The notes below the pieces were generated by a model, which was not told where the DNA came from, made no database searches, and was given only the letters and a program-made list of their open reading frames with translations. From Flavobacterium sp. HJJ (GTDB taxonomy: Bacteria; Bacteroidota; Bacteroidia; Flavobacteriales; Flavobacteriaceae): 64,000 bases of DNA. The position numbers and the translations under genes were made by a program. Where the stretch lies: assembly GCF_015351475.1 (NCBI RefSeq), contig NZ_JADKPR010000002.1, positions 248,001-312,000 on the forward strand. Reading direction: 5' to 3'. Shown piece by piece: positions 24,273 through 33,700 of this stretch (its first letter is position 1; every line of letters begins with the position of its first letter).

Positions 24273-24956
24273 ATGAGAAAAATATCGATTATAGGACTAA
24301 GCAGTTTGTTTATGTTAAGCATTCTTTTTACTGGATGTGATTCAGTAAAGAATGCCAATAATACTCAAAAAGGAGCAGGAATAGGAGCCGTTGCCGGCGG
24401 AGTTATCGGGGCAATTATTGGAAACAATACCAAGCTAGGAACTGCTGCAGGTGCTGCGATTGGTGCTGCTGTAGGCGGCGGAACCGGAGCCTTGATTGGA
24501 AACAGTATGGATAAACAAGCCCGTGAAATAGATCAGGCTCTGCCTGGAGCAGAAGTGGAAAGAGTAGGAGAAGGAATTCACTTGACTTTAAACGAGAACG
24601 CTGTTCGTTTTGATGTAAATAAAGCGACTTTGACAGCTCAAGCCAAAGCGAATCTGGATAAATTAGTTCCAGTATTCAATTCGTATGCAGATACCAACAT
24701 TGAAATTTTTGGTTATACGGATAATACGGGTAAACCAGAGTACAATCTGACACTTTCACAAAAAAGAGCCGAATCTGTAAAAACGTATTTGATTTCAAAA
24801 GGATTGGCGGCAAGCCGTTTCAAAACATCCGGTTATGGAATAGCTGACCCAATTGCAACGAATGATACAAAAGAGGGACAAAGCCAAAACCGCCGTGTAG
24901 AATTTGCAATTACTGCAAATGCTAAAATGATTGAAGACGCTAAAAAGAAACAATAA
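24273..24956 (+). CDS. OmpA family lipoprotein with glycine zipper
   Basis: 227 residues. Lipobox FTGC-DS (cysteine 22), then a glycine-zipper segment (about 33-78: GAGIGAVAGGVIGAIIG and GAAIGAAVGGGTGALIG), then an OmpA C-terminal peptidoglycan-binding domain (about 115-218) with IEIFGYTDNTG, NLTLSQKRAESV, FKTSGYG and QNRRVEFAI. It likely ties the outer membrane to peptidoglycan. In an operon with the lipocalin-like gene and followed by a terminator. Confidence 0.92.
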   Translation: MRKISIIGLSSLFMLSILFTGCDSVKNANNTQKGAGIGAVAGGVIGAIIGNNTKLGTAAGAAIGAAVGGGTGALIGNSMDKQAREIDQALPGAEVERVGEGIHLTLNENAVRFDVNKATLTAQAKANLDKLVPVFNSYADTNIEIFGYTDNTGKPEYNLTLSQKRAESVKTYLISKGLAASRFKTSGYGIADPIATNDTKEGQSQNRRVEFAITANAKMIEDAKKKQ

Positions 24957-24980
24957 AGGTTAGCCTCAATGATATTTGAA

Positions 24981-25014
24981 AAAAACTGCTTTATCATAAA
25001 AGCAGTTTTTTTTT
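24981..25014 (+). terminator. Terminator after the OmpA-family gene
   Basis: AAAACTGCTTT and AAAAGCAGTTTT pair around a 4-5 base loop and run into T8. Confidence 0.8.
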
Positions 25015-25057
25015 GGATTAAATTCAATTATCAACATATTTTTTTTAGTAAAGAAAC

Positions 25058-25065
25058 TATCTTTG
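25058..25065 (+). promoter_or_regulatory. -7 promoter box of the ABC ATPase gene
   Basis: TATCTTTG, perfect TAnnTTTG, 25 nt before the ATG at 25091. Confidence 0.45.
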
Positions 25066-25090
25066 TTTTCTTAAATTTTAATGCTGTAGA

Positions 25091-26035
25091 ATGCTTCAAG
25101 TTCAAAATATTTCATTCGGCTACACCGAGAAAATCATAATTCAAAATGTAGACTTCACTGTTGCTAAAGGGCAGAATATATCAATTCTTGGTGAGAGCGG
25201 CTGTGGAAAAAGTACGCTTTTAAAACTGCTTTATGGTATGTATGATTTAAATCATGGACGCATTTTGTATAATGATACAGAGATCCGGGGGCCAAAATAT
25301 AATTTGATTCCAGGAATGCCATTTATGAAATATCTGGCGCAGGATTTTGATTTGATGCCTTACGAAACTGTAGCCGAAAATGTAGGCAAGTTTCTTTCTA
25401 ATGGTTTTATGCCTTTAAAGAAACTGCGTATTCAAGAACTGCTGGAAATGGTCGAAATGACTGAATTTGCAAATGTAAAAGCGAAATTATTGAGCGGAGG
25501 ACAGCAGCAGCGAGTGGCCTTGGCTAGAGTTTTGGCTTTAGAGCCAGAAGTTTTACTGTTAGATGAACCGTTCAGCCATATTGATAATTTTAGAAAAAAC
25601 GCACTTCGAAGAAACCTTTTTGCTTATTTAAAGAAAAAAGAAATCACTTGTTTTATAGCGACTCACGATAGTGTTGATGCTCTTTCTTTCTCGGACGAGA
25701 CCATTGTTTTGTATCAGGGAAGAATTATGGAAAAAGGACCTTCAGCCGATGTCTATAAATATCCTTTGAATAAATATGTTGCTTCCCTTTTTGGTGAAGT
25801 TAATGAATTAAAATTATCTCAGTTAATGCCGATTGAAGGAGAAGACGAGGTCGTTTTATTGTATCCGCATCAGTTAAAAGCAGATCCTGCTGGAACTATA
25901 AAAGCAATAGTAAAAGAATCTTTTTTTAAAGGAAGCCGTTTTTTAATAAAAGCTGTTTTCGACAGAAGAGTTATCTTTTTTGAGCATGAAACTGCTTTAG
26001 AATTCAATCAGGAGGTGATATTAAAAATCATTTAA
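25091..26035 (+). CDS. ABC transporter ATP-binding protein (lone)
   Basis: 314 residues. Walker A GESGCGKST (about 35-43), signature LSGGQQQRVALARVL, Walker B LLLDEPFSHID and ATHDSVDAL are intact. A roughly 80-residue C-terminal extension (LYPHQLKADPAGTIKAIVKESFFKGSRFLIKA) resembles the TOBE domain of importer ATPases of the sulfate/iron/polyamine type. No permease or binding protein is adjacent, so the transported substrate and partners are unknown; it may serve a permease elsewhere. Confidence 0.85.
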   Translation: MLQVQNISFGYTEKIIIQNVDFTVAKGQNISILGESGCGKSTLLKLLYGMYDLNHGRILYNDTEIRGPKYNLIPGMPFMKYLAQDFDLMPYETVAENVGKFLSNGFMPLKKLRIQELLEMVEMTEFANVKAKLLSGGQQQRVALARVLALEPEVLLLDEPFSHIDNFRKNALRRNLFAYLKKKEITCFIATHDSVDALSFSDETIVLYQGRIMEKGPSADVYKYPLNKYVASLFGEVNELKLSQLMPIEGEDEVVLLYPHQLKADPAGTIKAIVKESFFKGSRFLIKAVFDRRVIFFEHETALEFNQEVILKII

Positions 26036-26170
26036 GAAAAGACTATTAGCAGCATAAAGAAAAATAAATGCTGAATAAAACTGGAAATATCTAAAAAAAT
26101 ACGATATTGTATTCTGATTTTTTAAAGGATGTTTGAATTTTACGTCTTGATTTTAATAAAAAGATAAACT

Positions 26171-27178
26171 ATGTACCATTCAAAAATAACGGGATTGGGA
26201 TATTATGTCCCAGATAATGTAGTGACTAATGATGATTTGTCCAAAATCATTGATACCAATGACGAATGGATTCAGGAAAGAACAGGGATTCAGGAGAGAA
26301 GACATATCATCAGAGGTGAGGATACTACTACTTCAATGGGTGTGAAAGCGGCCAAAATTGCGATAGAGCGTTCAGGTGTTGCTGCATCTGATATTGATTT
26401 TGTAGTATTTGCAACACTGAGTCCCGATTATTATTTTCCAGGACCAGGAGTTTTGGTACAGCGGGATCTAGGATTGAGAACAGTTGGAGCATTGGATGTT
26501 AGAAATCAATGTTCGGGTTTTGTTTACGCACTTTCTGTAGCCGACCAATACATTAAAACGGGAATGTATAAAAATATTCTGGTAATTGGTTCCGAAGTTC
26601 ATTCTACTGGATTGGATATGACAACACGAGGCAGAGGAGTTTCGGTGATTTTTGGAGATGGAGCAGGAGCTGCTGTTTTGAGCAGAGAAGAAGATCTGTC
26701 GAAAGGTATTTTGTCAACACACCTGCATTCAGAAGGAATTCATGCTGAGGAATTAGCTTTGACTGCACCGGGAATGGGAGCGCGATGGGTTACCGATATT
26801 ATTGCCGACAATAATCCAGATGACGAAAGTTATTTTCCTTATATGAACGGACAGTTTGTATTTAAAAATGCAGTGGTTCGTTTTGCTGAAGTTATCAATG
26901 AAGGTTTGGAAGCCAATAATCTGCAGGTTTCGGATATTGATATGCTGATTCCGCATCAGGCAAATTTGAGAATTTCGCAGTTTATACAAAAGAAATTCGG
27001 GCTAGAAGATGATCAGGTGTTCAATAATATTCAAAAATATGGAAATACTACTGCTGCTTCTATTCCGATTGCCTTGACCGAAGCTTGGGAGAAAGGAAAA
27101 ATAAAATCCGGCGATACCATAGTTTTAGCAGCTTTCGGAAGCGGATTTACATGGGCGAGCGCAATTATAAAATGGTAA
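26171..27178 (+). CDS. 3-oxoacyl-ACP synthase III family protein
   Basis: KAS III-type thiolase-fold condensing enzyme, 335 residues. Catalytic cysteine C114 in DVRNQCSGFVYA; histidine in LIPHQANLRI; asparagine in YGNTTAASIP; closing GSGFTWASAIIKW. These support initiation of fatty acid synthesis (acetyl-CoA plus malonyl-ACP). It differs from the best-known FabH by a longer loop (about residues 205-230). No other fab gene is adjacent, so it may be a second KAS III, and the acyl preference is not readable. Confidence 0.88.
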   Translation: MYHSKITGLGYYVPDNVVTNDDLSKIIDTNDEWIQERTGIQERRHIIRGEDTTTSMGVKAAKIAIERSGVAASDIDFVVFATLSPDYYFPGPGVLVQRDLGLRTVGALDVRNQCSGFVYALSVADQYIKTGMYKNILVIGSEVHSTGLDMTTRGRGVSVIFGDGAGAAVLSREEDLSKGILSTHLHSEGIHAEELALTAPGMGARWVTDIIADNNPDDESYFPYMNGQFVFKNAVVRFAEVINEGLEANNLQVSDIDMLIPHQANLRISQFIQKKFGLEDDQVFNNIQKYGNTTAASIPIALTEAWEKGKIKSGDTIVLAAFGSGFTWASAIIKW

Positions 27179-27204
27179 TATAAAACTTTGTGATAATTAA
27201 ATTT

Positions 27205-27240
27205 AAAAAAACTTGAAGGCTGTACTTCAAGTTTTTTTTT
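27205..27240 (+). terminator. Terminator after the KAS III gene
   Basis: AAACTTGAAG pairs with CTTCAAGTTT around a 6-base loop, followed by a run of T. It lies directly before cutC. Confidence 0.85.
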
Positions 27241-27253
27241 AAGATTTTTTGAA

Positions 27254-27928
27254 ATGAAAAACAGCTTACTTGAAATCGCGTGTTTTAATTTACAATCTGC
27301 AGTTATTGCCCAGCAAAATGGGGCAGATAGAATAGAATTATGTGCCAACATGAAGGAAGGAGGTACTACTCCTGATTTTGAAACTGCACGTAAAGTCCGA
27401 AGCGAATTGCATATTATGATGTATGTAATGATTCGGCCTCGGGGAGGAAATTTTGTATATACTAATGAAGAATTCAGTAAAATGAAGAATGACATTGAGC
27501 AGTTTAAAAGTATAGGAGCCGATGGGTTTGTGTTTGGAATTTTGAATAACGATGGAACTGTAAACGTTGAACAGAACAAGCAGCTAGTTGCTTTGGCAAG
27601 TCCATTTCCATGCACTTTTCATCGCGCTTTTGATGTGGTTCCGTCGGTTTATGATTCGTTAGAAATAGTTATTAACTGCGGTTTCAAAACCATATTAACC
27701 TCGGGACAAGCAGCAAATGTTTTGGAAGGAATTGAGGTATTATCGGTATTGGCAGAAAAAGCAAAAAACAGAATTGTAATAATGCCAGGCGGAGGATTTC
27801 GCTCCTTAAATAGTAAGATGATAATGAGAAAAACAAATGCTCTTTTTTATCACTCTTCTGCAATTACTGATTCAGGCGAAACAGCAGATGCTGATGAAAT
27901 AAAAGCATTGAAACAGAGTTTACACTAA
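27254..27928 (+). CDS. cutC: Copper homeostasis protein CutC family
   Basis: 224-residue TIM-barrel protein. Family motifs: LEIACFNLQSAVIAQQNGADRIELCANM at the N-terminus, GGTTPDF, VMIRPRGGNF, CTFHRAFD, TILTSGQA and MPGGGFR. CutC was linked to copper tolerance in E. coli, but its biochemical role is disputed. Starts 14 nt after a terminator hairpin, so it should have its own promoter, though none is evident. Confidence 0.92.
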   Translation: MKNSLLEIACFNLQSAVIAQQNGADRIELCANMKEGGTTPDFETARKVRSELHIMMYVMIRPRGGNFVYTNEEFSKMKNDIEQFKSIGADGFVFGILNNDGTVNVEQNKQLVALASPFPCTFHRAFDVVPSVYDSLEIVINCGFKTILTSGQAANVLEGIEVLSVLAEKAKNRIVIMPGGGFRSLNSKMIMRKTNALFYHSSAITDSGETADADEIKALKQSLH

Positions 27929-27940
27929 ATGTAAAAGCAT

Positions 27941-27980
27941 AAGAAACCCCAGAGTTGGCATTCTCTGGGGTTTCTTCTTT
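27941..27980. terminator. Bidirectional terminator between cutC and the TonB-dependent receptor
   Basis: AGAAACCCCAGA (27942-27953) pairs perfectly with TCTGGGGTTTCT (27963-27974); T-rich on both sides. Serves the convergent genes. Confidence 0.88.
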
Positions 27981-28010
27981 TGTAACCAATTCTAATATTA
28001 AAACTAATTT

Positions 28011-30347
28011 TTAGAAACCGCCGCTTCCTTGGGTTTCGTTTTTATCTCTTTCTTTTCTTTGAACTGCTTTGTTTTTTCCAGCTCCAAAACGGTAGTTGAA
28101 ACCAATGTAGGCCGTTTGGCTTTCCCAATGGAATTCTCCGGTTTGTAATTTTGGTTTTGTAGCATCGAAGGCAAAATGCATACTGTCAAATAAATCACTT
28201 ACTCGGGCGGTTATAGTTCCAGTGCCTTTAAGGATGGTAAGACTTGAACCTGCATCGATTCTCCACATTGGTTTTCTTAGGAACTGTAGTCCCAAATCCT
28301 CGCCTCGATACATTCCTGTCAATTGGAAGCGCAGATTTTTTGACGCTTTGAAAGTGTTGCTTATGCGGGAGTTTATAGTGGTCACATCTACTTCTACATA
28401 ATCGGTTTCCACGTATCCTTTGGTTTTTTTGTTGTATAAATCAAAACTGATGTTGGCAGTGTACCATTTTGTGAAATCCAGATTTCCTGAAAGCTCCACT
28501 CCATAAGCGTTGTTGTCGCCTAAATTGGCATACGACAAAATTTGTCTTTCGGGATCAGTAGGGTTTTCATTAAGGGTTCTTGTAATTTCGTCATTAATCT
28601 GACGGTAAAAAACGCCCGAAGTGATAGAACCTATTTTAGTTTTTCGTGTGTAATTCAATTCTACCGAGTTAGTAAATTGAGGAAATAATTCAGGATTTCC
28701 TTCAGAGTCTATCAAAGGCGTACTCCATTCACGAATAGGATTCACTTGATCAATGCTCGGTCTGTCCACACGTTTTGAAACACTGAAATTGAAGGAATTA
28801 TTTTCGGTAGGTGTGTAGGTCACAAAACCAGAAGGATAAACAGTGAACAAATCATCATTAAATGTTCCGTCGGCTTGATTTACTTTTTGGAAAAGTGCAT
28901 CGGCAGTGTATTTTTCAAAACGGGCTCCCACTTGGGCATTCCATTTTTTCCATTGTTTAGCAATGGTAGTGTAGGCTGAATAAATTTTTCTTTCGTAATT
29001 GAAATCAGAATTATAAGCGTCATTCAGCAGAAAATTATTTTTTGTGTTTTCAAGACGGGTTTCCAATCCGGCTTCCAGTTTGATAGTTTCTGTCAAAGGA
29101 TTTACGTAATCCAGATTCAGTAAAATATTCTCGCCTTTATTGGTTATATCATTCAATGCAGCTGGATTGGTGAATGAACTGTTTTCTTCATTGTCATTAT
29201 TGCTGTAATTGGCTTCAAATTCAAGGGTATGTCCCTCTTTTTTGAAGCTTTTCTTATAATCGAAATTATAGGTTTGGGTATAATTATCATTTTTGCTGTT
29301 AAATATCTGATTAATATTAGCAGCCGGGTTGTTATAAATTACATTTACATTTGATTTTCCTGTTTCATTATTGATGTTTTGTGTTGTGTAAACAGAAATT
29401 GTATTGGTTTCATTCAAATAAAAATCAAAACCTACTTTGGCCAAGTGTGAAGTACCGTTATTTAAAAAATCAAAGTTTTGTGTATTTTCTTCGTTTGGCT
29501 CCAGCGTTTCTATTTTTCCATGATTATGGTGTTTTCCGGTTGTTAAACCATAATTTCCATAAAGATTGAATTTTCCGTTACGGTAATTCATGTCAAAAGA
29601 GGAATTGGTTTTTGGAGTTTCACCAAAGGTTATGCCGCTGTTTACGCTTCCGTTAAAACCAATTTTAGCATTTTTGTTTAATACTATATTGATAATGCCG
29701 CTCATTCCCTCCGGATTGTATTTGGCCGAAGGATTGGTAATCAATTCAATTTGTTTAATTGAAGCTGCCGGAATCTGCTGTAATAGCTGAGAAGCACTAA
29801 CAGTTGATGGTTTGCCATCCACAAATACTCGAACGTTTGAATTTCCTCTAAGGCTCACCGCATTGGTCTGCGGATCTACGCTTACCGAAGGAATATTGTT
29901 CAGAATTTCGGAAGCTGTTGCTCCTGCACTCAGCAAATCCTTGCCTACGTTAATTACTTTTCGATCTGTTTTTTGTTCAATCATCGAATGTTCTTTGACG
30001 ATATCAACCGACTGCAGTTCTGTGGCTTCCTCTTCCAAAAGGATTTCGATCGAGGAATTCTTTTTTACGGAATTTAATTCAATAGACGTGGCGTATTTTT
30101 TATATCCAATAAATTCTACTTCCAGTGTAAACTTTTTTAGTTCTAAATTTTTAATGGAAAAAGCTCCGTTTTCGTCAGCTACAATTCCGGTAATTATTTT
30201 TCCGGCATCTTTTATTACTATCGAAGCGTATTGAACCGGCTGGTTTGTTGCTTTGTTTTTTACTTTACCCGAAAGGACTCCTGGGTTTTCTGCTTTTGTA
30301 ATTCCCACGAAACTCAATAGGAAAAACACTAAAAGTTTAATTTTCAT
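28011..30347 (-). CDS. TonB-dependent receptor with N-terminal carboxypeptidase-like domain
   Basis: 778 residues. Signal peptide (1-19, ending GITKA), then a carboxypeptidase-regulatory-like beta-sandwich (about 24-100: GVLSGKVKNKATNQPVQYASIVIKDAG), a plug domain (about 125-215: SEILNNIPSVSVD, GNSNVRVFVDGKPST) and a beta-barrel of the OMP_b-brl_3 type to the C-terminus. The start at 30347 was chosen because the 31 upstream residues are polar and would bury the signal. It stands alone, and the imported ligand is unknown. The C-terminus carries a short charged extension (RKERDKNETQGSGGF), which is unusual because barrels normally end in an aromatic strand. Confidence 0.88.
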   Translation of the reverse strand: MKIKLLVFFLLSFVGITKAENPGVLSGKVKNKATNQPVQYASIVIKDAGKIITGIVADENGAFSIKNLELKKFTLEVEFIGYKKYATSIELNSVKKNSSIEILLEEEATELQSVDIVKEHSMIEQKTDRKVINVGKDLLSAGATASEILNNIPSVSVDPQTNAVSLRGNSNVRVFVDGKPSTVSASQLLQQIPAASIKQIELITNPSAKYNPEGMSGIINIVLNKNAKIGFNGSVNSGITFGETPKTNSSFDMNYRNGKFNLYGNYGLTTGKHHNHGKIETLEPNEENTQNFDFLNNGTSHLAKVGFDFYLNETNTISVYTTQNINNETGKSNVNVIYNNPAANINQIFNSKNDNYTQTYNFDYKKSFKKEGHTLEFEANYSNNDNEENSSFTNPAALNDITNKGENILLNLDYVNPLTETIKLEAGLETRLENTKNNFLLNDAYNSDFNYERKIYSAYTTIAKQWKKWNAQVGARFEKYTADALFQKVNQADGTFNDDLFTVYPSGFVTYTPTENNSFNFSVSKRVDRPSIDQVNPIREWSTPLIDSEGNPELFPQFTNSVELNYTRKTKIGSITSGVFYRQINDEITRTLNENPTDPERQILSYANLGDNNAYGVELSGNLDFTKWYTANISFDLYNKKTKGYVETDYVEVDVTTINSRISNTFKASKNLRFQLTGMYRGEDLGLQFLRKPMWRIDAGSSLTILKGTGTITARVSDLFDSMHFAFDATKPKLQTGEFHWESQTAYIGFNYRFGAGKNKAVQRKERDKNETQGSGGF

Positions 30348-30670
30348 AATTGTTTTTTTGATTGATGATTTTGATTGATGATTGCAAATAAGACTGTTTT
30401 GTCTTTGTTTTGTAACAATATTTTTGAAAAAAAAATACATCTTTGTTTCGATTCGTATTGATAAACTTTGATTATTAAAGGTTTGGCATCTGATTTTTTT
30501 TCTTGAAATAGCATGTTTTTGAATTGTTTTAGACTTTTTTCACCTGCTATTGGATACTATTTTACAGTAACGTTTTTAAAAAGGCAGTCTCAAACAGAAT
30601 GTAGTTATTCACTTTCGCTATTTGGCGAATAAGCCTTATATTTGCACACTTAAAAAAAAATAATCATAAG
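30348..30670. other. Divergent intergenic region receptor/argS
   Basis: 323 bases, AT-rich, with the argS -7 box at 30637-30644 and several direct copies of TTGATTGATGATT near the receptor start (30358-30382). No gene seen. Confidence 0.55.
30637..30644 (+). promoter_or_regulatory. -7 promoter box of argS
   Basis: TATATTTG, perfect TAnnTTTG, 26 nt before the argS ATG. Confidence 0.5.
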
Positions 30671-32449
30671 ATGTCATTATCCAATATTCTTACCCCATCG
30701 ATAGAAAAAGCAATTCAGACTTTGTTTGACGTAACCATTGATAAAATTGAGTTTCAAGCTACCCGCAAAGAATTTGAAGGCGATATAACGATGGTGATTT
30801 TTCCATTATTGAAAGTGGTAAAAAGTAATCCTGTAGAATTAGGAAACAAAATTGGAAACTATTTAGTAGAAAATGTTTCAGAAGTAGCTCGTTTTAACGT
30901 GGTTTCAGGATTTTTAAATATTGTGATTGCAGACAGTTATTATCTGAATTTCTTTAATGGAATCAGAAGTTCTGATAAATTCGGTTTTGTAATGCCTTCG
31001 GCAGATGATAAGGCAGTGATGGTGGAATATTCTTCGCCAAACACTAATAAACCGCTGCATTTAGGACACGTTCGTAATAATTTGTTAGGATATTCAGTTG
31101 CCGAAATTATCAAAGCTTCGGGCAAGAAAGTTTATAAAACTCAAATCATCAACGATAGAGGAATTCATATCTGCAAATCAATGCTGGCTTGGCAGAAATT
31201 TGGTAACGAAGAAACTCCCGAATCGACAGGTTTGAAAGGCGATAAACTGGTTGGAAATTATTATGTGGCTTTTGATAAAGCATACAAAGAAGAAATAAAC
31301 CAATTAATTTCACAAGGAAAAACTGAAGACGAGGCCAAAAAACAAGCGCCAATCATTCTTGAAGCACAACAGATGCTTTTGGATTGGGAAGCTGGAAAAC
31401 CAGAAGTTATCGAACTTTGGAAAAAGATGAACCAATGGGTTTATGACGGTTTTGGAACAACTTACAAAAACTTAGGAGTTGATTTTGACAGCTATTATTA
31501 TGAAAGCAACACCTATTTATTGGGGAAAGATGTCGTTCAAGTAGGATTAGACAAAGGGATTTTTGAAAAAGACCCAGACGGTTCGGTTTGGATTGATTTG
31601 ACTGATGAAGGTTTGGATCGTAAAATTGTGTTGCGTTCTGATGGAACCGCGGTTTATATGACGCAGGATATTGGAACTGCGATTCAGCGTGTAAAAGATA
31701 TGCCGGATGTTGGCGGAATGGTTTACACTGTAGGAAACGAGCAGGATTATCACTTTAAAGTATTGTTTTTGATTCTTAAAAAATTAGGTTTTGACTGGGC
31801 TTCCAATCTTTTCCATTTATCATATGGAATGGTGGATCTGCCTTCCGGAAAAATGAAATCGAGAGAAGGAACCGTTGTAGATGCCGATGATTTAATGAAT
31901 GAAATGACCAGCACTGCCCAAAAAATTTCTGAAGATTTAGGGAAATTAGACGGTTATTCTGATGAGGAAAAAGCAAAACTATTCAATACAATAGGTCTTG
32001 GAGCACTTAAATATTATATTTTGAAAGTGGATCCAAAGAAAAGAATCCTTTTTAATCCAGAAGAATCGGTTGATTTTGCTGGAAATACAGGACCTTTCAT
32101 TCAGTATACTTATGCCAGAATTCAATCCATTTTAAGAAAAGCCGATTTTGATTTGAATGCAGTATCAGGCGTTGCAGAGGTACACGAAAAGGAAAAAGAA
32201 CTGATAAAACAGCTTGAGTTGTTTCCAGAAGTGATTCAGAACGCGGCCAATAATCACAGCCCGGCTTTGATTGCCAATTATACTTATGACTTAGTACGTG
32301 AGTACAATTCTTTTTACCAGGCTGTTTCTATACTTGGGGAAACTGATTTAGCTAAAAAAACATTCAGAGTACAGCTGTCCAAAAAAGTAGCAGATGTTAT
32401 TGCTGATTCTTTTAGTTTACTTGGCATAAATGTTCCGGAGAGAATGTAA
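30671..32449 (+). CDS. argS: Arginine--tRNA ligase
   Basis: Class I aminoacyl-tRNA synthetase charging tRNA-Arg, 592 residues. N-terminal additional domain, then the HIGH motif as HLGH (SSPNTNKPLHLGHVRNN), the KMSK region as GKMKSREGTVV, and a helical DALR anticodon-binding domain ending LLGINVPERM. Start supported by the -7 box 26 nt upstream. Monocistronic. Confidence 0.96.
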   Translation: MSLSNILTPSIEKAIQTLFDVTIDKIEFQATRKEFEGDITMVIFPLLKVVKSNPVELGNKIGNYLVENVSEVARFNVVSGFLNIVIADSYYLNFFNGIRSSDKFGFVMPSADDKAVMVEYSSPNTNKPLHLGHVRNNLLGYSVAEIIKASGKKVYKTQIINDRGIHICKSMLAWQKFGNEETPESTGLKGDKLVGNYYVAFDKAYKEEINQLISQGKTEDEAKKQAPIILEAQQMLLDWEAGKPEVIELWKKMNQWVYDGFGTTYKNLGVDFDSYYYESNTYLLGKDVVQVGLDKGIFEKDPDGSVWIDLTDEGLDRKIVLRSDGTAVYMTQDIGTAIQRVKDMPDVGGMVYTVGNEQDYHFKVLFLILKKLGFDWASNLFHLSYGMVDLPSGKMKSREGTVVDADDLMNEMTSTAQKISEDLGKLDGYSDEEKAKLFNTIGLGALKYYILKVDPKKRILFNPEESVDFAGNTGPFIQYTYARIQSILRKADFDLNAVSGVAEVHEKEKELIKQLELFPEVIQNAANNHSPALIANYTYDLVREYNSFYQAVSILGETDLAKKTFRVQLSKKVADVIADSFSLLGINVPERM

Positions 32450-32481
32450 ATTATCACGGCATTTGCATTTAAAAAAAGATA

Positions 32482-32612
32482 AACACGAATTTCACCAATT
32501 AACACTAATTCTTATCAAAATTGAAATCAAATTTTATAACTTTTACAGTTTCGAATATTTTGTGTAATTAAACAGCAATCTTAATTCGTGCAAATTAGTG
32601 TAATTCGTGTCA
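32482..32612. repeat. Intergenic inverted repeat, CACGAATT type
   Basis: ACACGAATTTCACCAATTAACACTAATT at 32483-32510 is answered by TTAATTCGTG and TTAGTGTAATTCGTGT at 32581-32610, the approximate reverse complement. The same words occur at 40749-40765. It lies between argS and the end of the PUL. Confidence 0.6.
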
Positions 32613-32645
32613 GAAACTTTTAAAAGCGAATGCCGTGGTAAATTA

Positions 32646-32680
32646 TAAAATTCCTGATTATTTAGTATTCAGGAATTTAA
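32646..32680 (-). terminator. Hairpin at the end of the PUL
   Basis: AAATTCCTGA (32648-32657) pairs perfectly with TCAGGAATTT (32669-32678). The hairpin overlaps the stop codon of the last PUL gene; the T run behind it is weak. Confidence 0.5.
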
Positions 32681-33638
32681 AACTGCTGCTTTCGGCTTTT
32701 ATTAAATCTCCGTCAAAGTAAATATCAATAATGCCAGCCTTTCTGGGGGAAACTTCCGATTGGCTGAAATGGGTGTGTAAAACGTAATGCATTTTGTTGT
32801 TTTTGTCCCAAAACACATCACCGTGGCCAATTCCGTTTTGATTAGTATTTTTTCTGCTGATAATTGGGCTGTCTTTTGATTTTTCCCAAGGGCCCAGCGG
32901 ACTTTTGCTGGTTGCATAACCTACCGCATAATCTGGGTTTCTGAAATCATTGGCAGAATACAGCATATAGTACAAACCATTGTGTTTTATAACAGTTGGA
33001 CCTTCTGTAACGGGCCAGCTGGCATTTTGTGTGTTTTCCCAAGGCAAAGTACCCGAAATACATTCGGTGAGTGTTTCTGGTTTTATACTTTGAAGATCAT
33101 CATTAATTTCGGCAACAAAAATTCGGTTTCCATTTGTTAAGCGGACATGGTACAGGTATTTTTTTCCATCTTCATCAATAAAAATGAAAGGGTCAATCTG
33201 ATTTCCGGTTTTGATGATCGGTTCTTTAGAGTCATTTTTAAAAGGGCCTAAAGGATTGTCACTGCTTGCAACCGCAATATTTTCATTGGCAGTATAAATC
33301 ATATAGAATTTGTTTTTATACTGAAGAATCTGTGGAGCCCAGAAACCTTTGTCTCCAAAAGCTTCTCCTTTTTTCAAAGCAAGACCATTTTGGGCTCCTG
33401 CTGGACCTTTCCAATCGTTTAAATCAGATGAAGTGTAAACTTGAAATCCTTCTCCGTTTGGGAAGTTTCCGCTTGTAGTTCCGTATAAATAATACAATCC
33501 GTTATTGTAAAAAATCGTCGGATCGGCCAGAAAAATGGTAGTAGTTGGTTTGGTTTCTACTGGTTTGTCAGAATTCTTTTCTTGTGAGCAGGCTGCGAAA
33601 ATTGACAGCAGACTTATTATAGATAGCGTTTTTTTCAT
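32658..33638 (-). CDS. GH43 family glycoside hydrolase, lipoprotein
   Basis: 326 residues, last gene of the PUL. Lipobox FAAC-SQ (cysteine 17) predicts outer membrane anchoring. Five-bladed propeller typical of GH43: catalytic base D39 in LADPTIFY, pKa-modulating D149 in NQIDPFIF, general acid E212 in VTEGPTV, and the FWAPQI and YAVGYATSKSPLGPW blade motifs. Probable arabinofuranosidase or related exo-acting enzyme. The subfamily and linkage cannot be read by eye. 62 nt after the epimerase gene. Confidence 0.88.
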   Translation of the reverse strand: MKKTLSIISLLSIFAACSQEKNSDKPVETKPTTTIFLADPTIFYNNGLYYLYGTTSGNFPNGEGFQVYTSSDLNDWKGPAGAQNGLALKKGEAFGDKGFWAPQILQYKNKFYMIYTANENIAVASSDNPLGPFKNDSKEPIIKTGNQIDPFIFIDEDGKKYLYHVRLTNGNRIFVAEINDDLQSIKPETLTECISGTLPWENTQNASWPVTEGPTVIKHNGLYYMLYSANDFRNPDYAVGYATSKSPLGPWEKSKDSPIISRKNTNQNGIGHGDVFWDKNNKMHYVLHTHFSQSEVSPRKAGIIDIYFDGDLIKAESSSFKFLNTK

Positions 33639-33700
33639 GTTTTATTGGTTTGGGTTTTAGCTTGTCATTCCTATGGAAGAGTAATGACTGACTTTTGTTT

